From assembly GCF_002834385.1 (NCBI RefSeq), contig NZ_PITQ01000001.1, positions 248,001 through 312,000 on the forward strand: 64,000 nucleotides of DNA, in the 5' to 3' direction. The stretch is from Rahnella sp. AA. GTDB taxonomy: Bacteria > Pseudomonadota > Gammaproteobacteria > Enterobacterales > Enterobacteriaceae. The notes under the pieces are model-generated. The model had not been told where the DNA came from. It saw only the letters and a list, made by a program, of their open reading frames with translations, and did not search any database. The stretch's first letter is position 1; each line of letters begins with the position of its first letter. Below are positions 1-9,428 of this stretch, in pieces. A program made the translations under genes and the position numbers.

Positions 1-1061
1 ATAGCCATAATGCCATCGGGTTTTAGGTGGTAGAGGTCGTGCAGTAAAAAAGCAAAATCGGCTTTGGTTTTAGGTGCCAGGCCAAAACGCGAATAGCGTG
101 GATCGCTGCCCTTAAAGCTGGGGTCCCAGTTTTGTGAGTAAGGCGGGTTGGACACTACGGCATCGACATGTAAGGCGTAGTATGAGCCCTGAGGATCGCT
201 GTCATCAAAATACGGCCAATCCTCTTCGAGGGTGTCGCCATTGCGGGTTTTAATATTGCTGGTTTTGATACCGCGCATGATGAGGTTCATACGGGTCAGG
301 TTGTAGGTGTTGGCTTTTAACTCTTGTGCGTAATAAGTGATGCTGTCTTTGTTTTTAGCGTATTTTTCGAACGCTTCACCGATATTGATCAGCAACGAAC
401 CAGAGCCGGAGGTAGGGTCGTAAATTTTGATGGTATCTTTGTGTTTTAACTCGTGGGCGATGATGTTCGACATGAGTACCGAGACTTCATGAGGCGTGTA
501 AAACTCACCGGCTTTTTTACCCGCATTGGCTGCAAATTTCTCAAGCAGGTATTCGTAAATGTAGCCCAGTACGTCATACCCCTGATTACCATTCATGGGG
601 ATACTTTTGATCAGGTGTAGCAAGTCGCTGATGGCTTTGGTGCGTTTGCCCGCACTTTCCCCCAGCTTGCTCAAACCTGTTTCTAATGTGGTAAAAATGC
701 CTTCAAACAGTTTTTTGTAGGTTGGCGAAATCAAACGGCTAAAGGCCGAGAGCGCATCTCGCACGTTAGATTCATCAAATTCGGATGTTGGATCAACCCA
801 TGTAGAAAACAGATTGTTGTAGGCAATAAAATAACCCAGGTTGCCTTGCACGTATTTAACGTTTTCGGCGTCATCTTCATTGAGGGCTTTGATGTCTTCG
901 GAGGTCATACCTTGTCTGGTGACAAACTGCACCAGCTGGTCGCTTAGATACTTGTAGAAGATAAAGCCGAGTATGTAATCTTTGTATTCGTTGGCTTCAA
1001 TTTTAGAACGCATCTGGTTGGCGGATTCCCAGATTTTTGCTGCAAGCTGCTGTTTATTCAC
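1..1061 (-). CDS. hsdM: Type I restriction-modification methyltransferase subunit HsdM (3' end beyond window)
   Basis: N6-adenine DNA methyltransferase subunit of a type I restriction system; it would work with HsdS and HsdR, which are not in this window. The first ~353 residues are visible. They hold an N-terminal HsdM-type helical domain, the SAM-binding motif DPTSGSGSLL and the catalytic motif NPPYSQNWD. The start is a GTG at 1061-1059 (MNKQQLAAKIW), which matches usual HsdM N-termini. The gene runs off the left edge, so its intactness is unknown. It borders a degraded IS element and a Kiwa locus, which fits a defence island. The family call is firm. Confidence 0.93.
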   Translation of the reverse strand, partial: MNKQQLAAKIWESANQMRSKIEANEYKDYILGFIFYKYLSDQLVQFVTRQGMTSEDIKALNEDDAENVKYVQGNLGYFIAYNNLFSTWVDPTSEFDESNVRDALSAFSRLISPTYKKLFEGIFTTLETGLSKLGESAGKRTKAISDLLHLIKSIPMNGNQGYDVLGYIYEYLLEKFAANAGKKAGEFYTPHEVSVLMSNIIAHELKHKDTIKIYDPTSGSGSLLINIGEAFEKYAKNKDSITYYAQELKANTYNLTRMNLIMRGIKTSNIKTRNGDTLEEDWPYFDDSDPQGSYYALHVDAVVSNPPYSQNWDPSFKGSDPRYSRFGLAPKTKADFAFLLHDLYHLKPDGIMA

Positions 1062-1140
1062 TATGAGTCCTGTTAAAGCAATTCTTTTTCGAAAAGGGCT
1101 ATTTTAGGATTTTGATTGTACGTTCGATAGGGGCTTCTTG

Positions 1141-1500
<360 letters not shown>

Positions 1501-1632
1501 ATGCTATTCGCGATAAAGTGAATCGCCTCTATAACCTGACTTTTGATAAAAATCATGTTGGTTCAGGCTAAAATATAATCCTACTTGTAGGTACAGTGTT
1601 TTTCTAAGAATAACCAAGTTTGCGCCATCTAT

Positions 1633-1827
1633 AGCATGCTTATTATGAACTTGCTAATGTTAATGAGTCGGAGTTTCATTGTTTTTTTGAAGAAATTCGG
1701 GATAGAGTTTCATCACGAAATTTATCTATTTTTGAAAAGCATCGTTGATGCAACAGATGAATTATTGTCTAATCTTCATCGGAAAGAAAATTCCATGCCC
1801 TATAAAGAGTTACAGGAGAAATTATGA
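1633..1827 (+). pseudogene. Relic of a small gene directly upstream of kwaA
   Basis: No known family recognised. Two reading frames look protein-like in succession. From 1633 one frame reads HAYYELANVNESEFHCFFEEIRD and on to IFEKHR before a TGA. The other frame then reads IVDATDELLSNLHRKENS and ends KELQEKL at 1827. The first part has no start codon in frame. This suggests a gene that lost its N-terminus and suffered a frameshift near 1740. An intact 63-residue frame from the ATG at 1636 also exists, but its N-terminal half looks unlike a natural protein. The stop overlaps the kwaA start by four bases, as in a translationally coupled operon. Confidence 0.4.
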
Positions 1828-2414
1828 ACCCCAGGTTACTATTTGCTTTTGCAATATTCCTAGGATCATATTTACCTTTAAGTACTATTTTACTGGTGCA
1901 AGATATAGATGATAAGAAAAAAAATGGTGGTCTTTGCTGGGACTTCCTTACATCTGCTACATGCAGTATCCCACTTCAGAAGCCATTTCTTTCAATCGGT
2001 TTTTTTCTTGTCTGTCTGACGTGTTTTTTAGTATCTTGGATTGCATTAAAATTTGCTGGTTCTGAGGGGCAAAAGATAAAAATCATAGATTCTAAATACT
2101 GTCCTTCTGATTTAATGAATTATGTTCTTCCTTATATTGTTTCATTTATGAGTATAGATTATTTACAAACCAACAAGTTTTTGGGGTTTATTATATTCCT
2201 CCTCTGGCTTTTTTGGTTGTCATATAAATCTGGACAGATAATATTGAACCCAGTGCTTATGGTATTTAACTGGAAAATGTATGAAGTCACGTATCGATTT
2301 CCAGGAAGTCAGGATGTATTTTCTGGCGTTGTTTTATCCAGTCTAAGTATTGATCCGAACTCTGACTATGAGTACGAAACTGTACAGTCTGTCATTGTAA
2401 TTGATAAAGGATGA
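1824..2414 (+). CDS. kwaA: Kiwa anti-phage system membrane protein KwaA
   Basis: A 196-residue inner-membrane protein with four likely membrane segments (about residues 5-26, 56-78, 97-113 and 119-147) and a polar C-terminal tail of about 40 residues. The KwaA call rests mainly on context: size, multi-pass topology and a four-base overlap with a DUF4868 gene, which is the known KwaA-KwaB layout. In Kiwa the membrane protein is the envelope partner of KwaB. An AGGAG ribosome site (1814-1818) precedes the ATG. Base composition is markedly AT-rich compared with the genes after 3.6 kb, which suggests horizontal transfer. Confidence 0.72.
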   Translation: MNPRLLFAFAIFLGSYLPLSTILLVQDIDDKKKNGGLCWDFLTSATCSIPLQKPFLSIGFFLVCLTCFLVSWIALKFAGSEGQKIKIIDSKYCPSDLMNYVLPYIVSFMSIDYLQTNKFLGFIIFLLWLFWLSYKSGQIILNPVLMVFNWKMYEVTYRFPGSQDVFSGVVLSSLSIDPNSDYEYETVQSVIVIDKG

Positions 2415-2419
2415 GAATT

Positions 2420-3331
2420 ATGCTTGAAACACTCAAGAACTTTAATATTCAAGAAGCAGAACTATCAGTTTGGATTTTTAAGAAGAGGGTTTCTGAAGGG
2501 AATCCAATATTCACAGGGAAATGGATTACTGTTGATCAAAGGTTGAAGCAAGAACTTATAGGCTTTATCGACGATGAGAGAGAAAACTATACTGAAGTAG
2601 TTAATTATTCTTTATTAGCTCAAAATAATGAAAATAGCCTTATGCAAATAGGTACGGGAGAAACGTCAGCGGTCTCAGTGGCAGTTGTCTCTGCGAACCA
2701 AACACCTGAAAAGAAAGTCACTGACATTAAAGAGCTTTCAAACTGTGAGTTCTATTCAGTAAAATTAGTCATAGAAGATGTTGTTCTACATTGTGTTAAA
2801 AAGACTGATTCATCTTGGAGCACTAAAAAAAGCAAAGGATTTAAGAATATTGTTTACAAAAATAACAAGCTTTCTATTGATGATACGCCTAAATTTAATA
2901 TTTCTAGGGATTTTGATTTTTTTGTTTTGGAAGAGAATGTTTTTATTAAGAACAAAAAAATATTTGAGTCAGTTCTTAGCTATAAAAATGCACACATTTC
3001 TGATTTCGGTGAATTAGTGGATGAGGCCGAATTCAGTCAAGCTTTTACTGATGCGGAACCTTTGAAAAGATATGTTGGTAATAATGCCATGCAGTTAAGA
3101 CGTGCCTCTGCGATTAAACAAAAGGGTTATTATAAAAACCCTGACTTTATGAGGAGTCTACAGGGTAATGCAAATCGCCTTAGACTTAATTTGCAATTTG
3201 ATGCAAATGGAAAGATCATTGTGAATGATGAGTGTTGTGCGGATATCTTTCAGGCATTACTCGATCATCGACTACAATCCCACTTTGCTGCTCATATTTA
3301 TGATGTGCCAAATGCTTCGATGGTTAGTTAA
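2420..3331 (+). CDS. kwaB: Kiwa anti-phage system DUF4868 protein KwaB
   Basis: A soluble ~303-residue DUF4868-type protein, the cytoplasmic effector of Kiwa that acts with KwaA against phage. The C-terminal third has the family-typical stretch, with KQKGYYKNPDFMRSL followed by a conserved helix-rich end. No nuclease motif is evident. I place the start at ATG 2420 because AAAGGA at 2406-2411 is well spaced for it; an in-frame ATG at 2411 overlaps kwaA and is the alternative. It is AT-rich like kwaA. A strong hairpin follows the stop. The system assignment is fairly secure, but it rests on family resemblance and gene pairing, not on a search. Confidence 0.78.
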   Translation: MLETLKNFNIQEAELSVWIFKKRVSEGNPIFTGKWITVDQRLKQELIGFIDDERENYTEVVNYSLLAQNNENSLMQIGTGETSAVSVAVVSANQTPEKKVTDIKELSNCEFYSVKLVIEDVVLHCVKKTDSSWSTKKSKGFKNIVYKNNKLSIDDTPKFNISRDFDFFVLEENVFIKNKKIFESVLSYKNAHISDFGELVDEAEFSQAFTDAEPLKRYVGNNAMQLRRASAIKQKGYYKNPDFMRSLQGNANRLRLNLQFDANGKIIVNDECCADIFQALLDHRLQSHFAAHIYDVPNASMVS

Positions 3332-3344
3332 AGTCAATTTTTAT

Positions 3345-3398
3345 TTATATAAATATATATTTTGGGATGGTGAAATTATCCATCCCATATATTTATAA
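3345..3398. terminator. Long palindromic terminator after kwaB
   Basis: A GGGATGG/CCATCCC stem (3364-3370 with 3380-3386) sits between AT-rich arms that also pair (ATAAATATAT with ATATATTTAT). This looks like a bidirectional terminator ending the Kiwa operon. A U-run is weak, because the flank is mixed A/T. Confidence 0.55.
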
Positions 3399-3399
3399 C

Positions 3400-3534
3400 T
3401 TAATTATTCTTAAGTCTTTCTTCAGGCGTTTGCCACTTTATCAAGCGCTCAATCGCTGACGTACCCGACAAGAATTGCCGTGCAAGTGAAAGCCGTTCGA
3501 GAACACTCTGTGAGCACACCCATTCCAGCTCCCC
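3400..3534 (-). pseudogene. C-terminal fragment of an unidentified protein
   Basis: The minus strand is open here with a protein-like sequence (SVLERLSLARQFLSGTSA, then a hydrophilic end TPEERLKNN and TAA at 3402-3400). There is a stop just upstream and no plausible start, so this looks like the 3' tail of a gene truncated when neighbouring DNA arrived. Family unknown. It lies in the 312-base gap between the Kiwa genes and the helicase cassette; nothing else is visible in that gap. Confidence 0.3.
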
Positions 3535-3643
3535 TCACTTTTTGATATTTCCAGGTTTTCAGCTGTAAGCATCCTGGCAGAAACAAAATTCACAATTTGA
3601 TTATTAGTAACGGCACATGCCTGAAAGCCTTCAGGCTACTTTA

Positions 3644-6217
3644 TCAGTCAAATAATTGCGGCCTTCTTTTTTGATTCAGGGGAGAAAAGTTTGGTGCAGC
3701 ATCAATCACCGACTGCATATCTTCCCGGTTCCCGGCATTGTCCTGAAGCGTGCTGACTGAGAAGGGGTTGCCATGTAATTGCGCACGAAGGTTATCCCAA
3801 CGTTGGTTGAGAACTTGCCAGTTCTGCTCGTCGTAAGTGCCTTTGAAGATCACCGGCATAAAATCTATGGTCGGTAATTCATCGCCGCGTTTACCCGCGC
3901 TCAGTGCTTCCTCAAGCTTTTTCTGCCAGAGGCTGTTCAACCGATCGACCCGGCCAATCTGTTGCTCTGCCACGCCAGGGTTCCATTCCGGATGCAGCAT
4001 GATTACCGTTCTGCAGGCCAGGTGCAGGTTCAGTCCCTCTCTGGCGACCAGCGACTGAGCGACCAGAACAGAAGGGCGGCTGTGCTGGCGGTTGAAGGCC
4101 AGATTAATCAGGTTGCGGCTGGCTGCCGAGGTTTGTCCGTTCATCAGGCGCGCATAGTCACTCTCGCGACGGCTGTATTCTTCATTGAGCCAGCCCACAA
4201 CGGTTTGCCAGCGTTGCTCCGCAAATTGACTCTCCCCGTCAACTTCTTCGTCACTGTCGGGGTTATCCCGGTCACGCGTGGCATTAACGATATCGGTAAA
4301 GACGTCTGCCAGGCGCGCAGGGGATCGCCGTTCTTCAGCGGTTCCGGTCAGCGAATAAATGGCCCTGGCAACGACGATCAAATCTTCATTATCATCGCGA
4401 CGGGAGGCTCGTTGCTTAAAGACGTTAAACAGTGTTTTCACACTGTGGCTTTCGCAGGCCGATAATCCCTCATCAAGCCGTGAAATCAGGCTATTACGAA
4501 ATGCGACACGGCTGTTATCAAGCTCTTTATATTGACTGGCAAGCTGTGCATTGATGGCCTCCTGGCTGGCCTCGCCGTCATATAATTGGCGCCAGGCACA
4601 TTGAACGGCCTGCCACTCGGATGCAGGCAGCTGTTCATGTGGCCAGTAATCCTGTTTTGACTCCAGCGTTCGCAGCATTTCCCGTGCATTAAGTAACTTC
4701 ACCAGTGCGGCCATCGGTCGGGTAAACCGGCCAAAAACCAACACTTTTTCATCGCGAGAGCAAACTTCCTCCACGGCTTCAACCGCAGCCAGGATCGCAG
4801 GATGGGTAAAGAGGGGTGTTTCTTCATCCGTGCTCAGAATGGGAGTGAGCAGGCTCTGCCACCATTTAGCACGTTGCAGGCGCTTATCCGGGCGCGTGTT
4901 GGTTTCTGGTTCAGTGACGTCCCGCTGCTCCGCTTCGGGCGTCGTCGTCGCGCCTTCTTCCGGAGTATTCAACAGCGTGGCGATACCATGACCGTTGCCA
5001 ACCGTCAGTCGCAGTCGTTGCGCTGCGCTGTCTTCGTGCATCCGGGAAACAAACGAGAGCGCTTCGGCGGCGCAAATCGCCTGTATCCAGTTCATCGGCA
5101 GTGCGAAGGTATCCACCACGATCTCTTTTTTACGACGATAGGGACGCGTTGAGTGCTGATGGAATTTCTGCACAGACTCGTCTTCACGTTTGTCACGACG
5201 TAACAGATACGGGGAAAGTGCCTGCTCAAACGCAGCGGAAGCCTGGTAATACTTCTGTTGTGACAGGCTGCTGGCATAGTTTTCCCTGATGTCTGCGACG
5301 GCGGCCTGGTAATGTTCTATAGCCTGAATAGCTTCGGGAGAACTGACCTCAATCCGAGCCAGCATTTGTGCCCATTGCTGGCTGTCGAGTTCAATGGGCG
5401 TGGCGCTGACGGCCAGTCGTCGGGTTTCACTCGCAGGCTGAATGATATTTTCCAGCAAGCGATTCAGGCTGCTGCTTTGTCCCCGGCTTTTGTGCGCTTC
5501 ATCGACGATAACAAGTTCAAACGTCCCGAGCCCAAGGCCCACACTGGTTTCAAGCTGTTCGCGTTGTGTTGAATACACACCAAAATCTTTATCCGACAGG
5601 GCTTTATCCCAGTCGATTTTACGCGTCAGCGATTTGATCTGTTTTCTGGCTGGATGTACGGCGGGCAGACGACGTATCGCTGCGCTGATTTTTTTAGCCG
5701 CAAGCTTGAGGTAAGGCTCGGTTAATGAAGGGCAATCACACCTTTCAGACCACTGCCAGCAGAGTTCCGGGAGTAATCCCCAGCGCCACGGATGACTATT
5801 TTCGCCCAACCGCCAGTTAGCCATAGCGTGGGAAACAATCAGACAATCTTCCTCAAACCAGGAGGCGGGCGGCGTCTCCGTTCCCCAGGCACTCATATAT
5901 TGCCTGAGGCTAAGCAGCGGTGCTGAAGGGGTGACCCCTGCCGTTTTCAGCTCCTCGCGCCAGTTGGCCGCCAGCCCACCCGGAATCAAAACGGCGACTC
6001 GGCCGCCTGCCGCAATAACGCAGCGGGAAAGCACCGCGGCGATGCGGGTTTTTCCCATACCCACTTCGTCTGCCAGGATAATGCCATGATGTTCAATGCG
6101 ATCGGCAATCGCCAGCAAGGCGGCTTTTTGCCCGGCATTAAGCGCTACCTGTTCCTGCGCAACCCGTTCGCGCAGTAACTTAGTAACGACAGGCCAGCCC
6201 TGAAAGTTATTCTTCAT
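3644..6217 (-). CDS. SNF2/Swi2-type DEAH helicase of a five-gene defence-like cassette
   Basis: An 857-residue superfamily-2 ATPase. Motif I is DEVGMGKTRIA (residues 50-60, K56), motif II is VDEAH (about 238-242), motif III is SATP (271-274), and the C-terminal lobe has SLVAREGLNLHLA followed by EQQIGRVDRLNS (motifs V and VI). These are SNF2-type translocase features, as in DISARM DrmD and many phage-defence helicases. It is the last gene of a minus-strand operon: its ATG abuts the TAA of the PLD gene with no gap. It probably translocates on DNA to deliver the adjacent phosphodiesterase. No nuclease domain is seen in it. Confidence 0.85.
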   Translation of the reverse strand: MKNNFQGWPVVTKLLRERVAQEQVALNAGQKAALLAIADRIEHHGIILADEVGMGKTRIAAVLSRCVIAAGGRVAVLIPGGLAANWREELKTAGVTPSAPLLSLRQYMSAWGTETPPASWFEEDCLIVSHAMANWRLGENSHPWRWGLLPELCWQWSERCDCPSLTEPYLKLAAKKISAAIRRLPAVHPARKQIKSLTRKIDWDKALSDKDFGVYSTQREQLETSVGLGLGTFELVIVDEAHKSRGQSSSLNRLLENIIQPASETRRLAVSATPIELDSQQWAQMLARIEVSSPEAIQAIEHYQAAVADIRENYASSLSQQKYYQASAAFEQALSPYLLRRDKREDESVQKFHQHSTRPYRRKKEIVVDTFALPMNWIQAICAAEALSFVSRMHEDSAAQRLRLTVGNGHGIATLLNTPEEGATTTPEAEQRDVTEPETNTRPDKRLQRAKWWQSLLTPILSTDEETPLFTHPAILAAVEAVEEVCSRDEKVLVFGRFTRPMAALVKLLNAREMLRTLESKQDYWPHEQLPASEWQAVQCAWRQLYDGEASQEAINAQLASQYKELDNSRVAFRNSLISRLDEGLSACESHSVKTLFNVFKQRASRRDDNEDLIVVARAIYSLTGTAEERRSPARLADVFTDIVNATRDRDNPDSDEEVDGESQFAEQRWQTVVGWLNEEYSRRESDYARLMNGQTSAASRNLINLAFNRQHSRPSVLVAQSLVAREGLNLHLACRTVIMLHPEWNPGVAEQQIGRVDRLNSLWQKKLEEALSAGKRGDELPTIDFMPVIFKGTYDEQNWQVLNQRWDNLRAQLHGNPFSVSTLQDNAGNREDMQSVIDAAPNFSPLNQKRRPQLFD

Positions 6218-8185
6218 TTACGCTCCCCTGAAATGGTCCAGTGAATCAACACCCCATGCTTGTTCAATACGCATCAGCATCTGCAGATAATCCTGTCCTT
6301 TATCGCTCTGATCGTCCTCGGCGTACTCCGGCCGGAAAGGGGCTTCTCTCAGCGGGCTGAGTGGATTGATACCAAGATCAATAAAGCGGCTGATATCGCC
6401 GTTGTCGCTTGCCTGAATCAGCGCCTGCTCGAGGCTGCGGCACCAGTAAAGCCACTGGCTTTCAGGAAGCGTGGTCTGACGCCCGGCAATACCTTCGATT
6501 AACGCCATTACCTGCCTGACCGGTTGTGAGGAGACCGGCTGGTCGTCAGAATTTACCGCAAAAGAACCGGCGGCTGAGGTTGCCGACATGCTGGTTGTTT
6601 CGGCGAAATCCACGTCGGGTGTGTGAGGAAACCGGGAGAGCTGCCAAAGCACCTCTTCCAGATCGAGCGGCCGCAAAGGCGTTGCCGCAATGCGGCCAAG
6701 CGCATCAATAACGGGGATTTTTGCACTCTGCGCCCCGTTATCTGACGGCCAGGTAATGTCCACCCAGCGCGGCATTTCGCCCTGCCATAGAAAACCCTGC
6801 AAAACCAGGGCACAGGAAGTTCCGCCAGTTGCGAGAACGGTGATGTGATCCCCGGGAAATCCGGGGTAATGAAGGGTACCCTGACCGTCTGCAAGTGGGG
6901 TCCATTTGAGCCAGGTTATGGACGGTGCAAATTGGGGAGCGCGTTCCTCCATCTCCTGTCCCGCCTGAATGGGCGTTTGCAGAGCATCACAATCAATCTC
7001 TGACTGGATGGGTAGCAGCCATGTCAGGGTTTCTTCGGGTGCCTGGTTCCCTGCAGGGGTTCTCGCCAGCCGTTCCGGTGAAAAGAACACACCGGCTTCC
7101 AGGTTGCCCGTGCCGGTTTTCATTCGCTGCATAAAGCCAGGTCCGGTAAGGTTTCCGGAGCCCATATAAAGCCAGCACTGGGTCAGCGTGTCGCTGACAT
7201 TGCGGTAGTTAGCACTGAATATAAATTTGGCATGCAGGGTGCGTTCAGTTTTTGCCAACTGAGAGGGGGGTCTGACAGTGATATGTTGCTCTCTGAGCGT
7301 TGCCACATTACTGGCAACCGCCTGACAAGCCTCAGGATTAACATAGAGATCAATTTCCGGTTTTTTTGTTAATAAATTGTCGTCCTGTAAAAGCTGGACA
7401 ATTTTTTGTGGCACCAATGGTTTATCGCCTTTTCCCCCTTCATAGAAACCGGATCCCATCGCAAGATAATTTCTCTTTCCAGCGACATCAGGCTGTTCCA
7501 GCCAGGATTTCAACTGATTAAAGAGTGACCTTTTACGGTTGTCGACCAGACGGGGTTTGCCGCGGGCATATTGTCGGCATAGGTTGAGCCAGGCGCTGAC
7601 ATCCAACCGCGCCAGTCCTCCGGTCGTTAGCCGGTCGTTTATTTCTAATGACAATAGGCTGGTGTCACACCAGGAGGCGATCTCCTCAAATAAATTTTGC
7701 GCGGCACGAAAATCCGCACAACTTTGTTGAATATCCCCGGTGACGTTATCCAGCGCATCACTGGAGAGATCCAGACACCAGACCAAATCAAGGCTTTCCG
7801 TCAGTGTCTCTTTTGTCCAGTTTCCGGTGCTGACGACCAGCCGTAATCGCCATGCATCTTCCGGTTGGTCAGGCTTAAATCCCAGGAGAGCGACTTTCGC
7901 ATGAAGTAAATTCAACGGTGGTGCTGACTTCATCTGGCAATGTAATACGCCGGGGACATCAACGGTGGTGATGGGTTTATTTCCGGCATCAAGAAAGAGA
8001 GCCAGTTTTATCTGCCCGTGATGAGCCCGCGTAGCCTGATTAAGGCAGCTAAAGCGATCCACTGCATTTTCCAGAAAGTCATCCGTTGCTGAATAACCAC
8101 ACAGCCAGCCAAAATGCCCCTTATAACCCTCAGGTGCATCAAAATAGTCGGCCAGGGAAGGGGGCAGTTTTGAGAAATCAGCCAT
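6218..8185 (-). CDS. Tdp1/phospholipase D-like phosphodiesterase of the cassette
   Basis: A 655-residue protein with two HxK...N modules. The first has HAK at 95-97 and STGNW near 119-123. The second has HAK at 318-320 and MGSGNLTGPG near 341-350. Asn instead of Asp after HxK is the tyrosyl-DNA phosphodiesterase (HKN) pattern within the PLD superfamily. It may therefore act on DNA ends or protein-DNA links rather than lipids; that is inference. The C-terminal half has no motif I recognise. The gene overlaps the upstream unknown gene by 8 bases and abuts the helicase, so the three are probably made together. Confidence 0.78.
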   Translation of the reverse strand: MADFSKLPPSLADYFDAPEGYKGHFGWLCGYSATDDFLENAVDRFSCLNQATRAHHGQIKLALFLDAGNKPITTVDVPGVLHCQMKSAPPLNLLHAKVALLGFKPDQPEDAWRLRLVVSTGNWTKETLTESLDLVWCLDLSSDALDNVTGDIQQSCADFRAAQNLFEEIASWCDTSLLSLEINDRLTTGGLARLDVSAWLNLCRQYARGKPRLVDNRKRSLFNQLKSWLEQPDVAGKRNYLAMGSGFYEGGKGDKPLVPQKIVQLLQDDNLLTKKPEIDLYVNPEACQAVASNVATLREQHITVRPPSQLAKTERTLHAKFIFSANYRNVSDTLTQCWLYMGSGNLTGPGFMQRMKTGTGNLEAGVFFSPERLARTPAGNQAPEETLTWLLPIQSEIDCDALQTPIQAGQEMEERAPQFAPSITWLKWTPLADGQGTLHYPGFPGDHITVLATGGTSCALVLQGFLWQGEMPRWVDITWPSDNGAQSAKIPVIDALGRIAATPLRPLDLEEVLWQLSRFPHTPDVDFAETTSMSATSAAGSFAVNSDDQPVSSQPVRQVMALIEGIAGRQTTLPESQWLYWCRSLEQALIQASDNGDISRFIDLGINPLSPLREAPFRPEYAEDDQSDKGQDYLQMLMRIEQAWGVDSLDHFRGA

Positions 8186-9428
8186 TATTCATCGCCTTTT
8201 TAAGCCAGTCCGCCAGTTTTCCATGTAGATCAAGGTTGAGCAGGAACAGGTTGTGGATCCGCCACGATATTTCTGCAGGCCAGAAATCAGAGGCTCCTGC
8301 GGCATGTTGTTCTTCATCCTCGGTGTTCTGAGCGGACTGAGAGACCCCGCTATTAAAGGCCGGGCCCGGTTCAATCAGGTCGCCCTTTAGCTTGAGAATA
8401 TGACCGTCACGGCTGACCAGTGCGCGCAATAGCGCCACAGGTTCCAGGGTACATTCGCTGCAAAACTGGTTTGCAGCTGCATCACTGTGCTGCAGATCCA
8501 AAAACGCTTGCGCGTAAAGCCTCAGCTTTTCAGCCGCGTCACCGATCGCCAGTGGAATTTCCTGATGCAAGGAGAGAACAGGGCCAGGACCACGCTGAGA
8601 CATGTCATATTCGAGAAGATCCAGCAATCCCAGTGCCGCGTTTTGTGCTTTAAAGAAACAGGCACCTGCCTGCAAATCGTGCCAGTGAACGGATGAAATT
8701 TCGTCAGGGCGATCTTTCCAGCTCAATGGTTCAGGCGGGGACTGGCGCAGGCGATCCATCCAGAGCAGGGCGTCCCTGCGACGCTTGCTATCCTCGTCGT
8801 TGCCGGCATTTTCCAGCTGATTTCGTATCAGCAAACAGGCATCTTGCGATAAGGGGATTAATGGCGAATTGATGGTTTTTGGCGGCTTTCTGTCAGGTGA
8901 GCTGATCCATTTTTTCAGCTCAGCCATTTGCGGCGCTTCAAGCCTGACAAGTTGTTCGCCCGCCTGGCTACACTGAAAGGCGTTAAAGTTACGCTGAGCG
9001 TGAACAAATCCCAGGGCGGGCAGTGCTTCAATCGTACTCATGCGCATCGGTATGGTGACGTAGAAAGCGCGCCTTCTGGCGGCGCTGAAGGTCAAACTGT
9101 TAAATTTTAATGCGCGGATCTTTCGGATGCCACGCAGGCGACGATCCCCGTTCTTCCCCTCATCCTCCTGAAAGCCCTGCCAGCAGCAAAGCGCTTCAAT
9201 GGCATTTGCGGCTTCGATATTGCTGACGTCCTTACCCATCTGGCAGGCTATCGCCACACCCTGTAACGCCATCATCAGCTGGCGCCCAAACCAGACGCCG
9301 CCCAAACCCGGCACAGCCCGATGATGGAAGCGTGCAACAATTTCGCTAAGTTGCAAGGTGCGCGTTCTTCTGACGGAAGGGACGGTTGCAGGTGCGCAAA
9401 GACCCCAGGTAATGTTGTTCAGACTCAT
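8178..9428 (-). CDS. Unknown 416-residue protein of the cassette
   Basis: I do not recognise this family. The N-terminal ~100 residues include PGLGGVWFGRQLMMALQG. A basic region follows (RRLRGIRKIRALKF), then AARRRAFYVTIPMRMST, and a mostly helical C-terminal part. There is no membrane segment, signal peptide or clear catalytic motif. Its start overlaps the WYL gene stop (ATGA) and its end overlaps the PLD gene, so it is tightly co-translated with DNA-acting partners. It could be the recognition or scaffold subunit. Some defence systems pair an uncharacterised protein of this size with a PLD protein and a helicase (Azaca is one to compare), but I cannot confirm homology. Confidence 0.7.
   Translation of the reverse strand: MSLNNITWGLCAPATVPSVRRTRTLQLSEIVARFHHRAVPGLGGVWFGRQLMMALQGVAIACQMGKDVSNIEAANAIEALCCWQGFQEDEGKNGDRRLRGIRKIRALKFNSLTFSAARRRAFYVTIPMRMSTIEALPALGFVHAQRNFNAFQCSQAGEQLVRLEAPQMAELKKWISSPDRKPPKTINSPLIPLSQDACLLIRNQLENAGNDEDSKRRRDALLWMDRLRQSPPEPLSWKDRPDEISSVHWHDLQAGACFFKAQNAALGLLDLLEYDMSQRGPGPVLSLHQEIPLAIGDAAEKLRLYAQAFLDLQHSDAAANQFCSECTLEPVALLRALVSRDGHILKLKGDLIEPGPAFNSGVSQSAQNTEDEEQHAAGASDFWPAEISWRIHNLFLLNLDLHGKLADWLKKAMNNG

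Noticed and set aside
3962-4465. 167-codon open frame on plus inside the SNF2 helicase gene
   Set aside because: It is antisense to a well-supported helicase, and its translation is rich in residues typical of a shadow frame.
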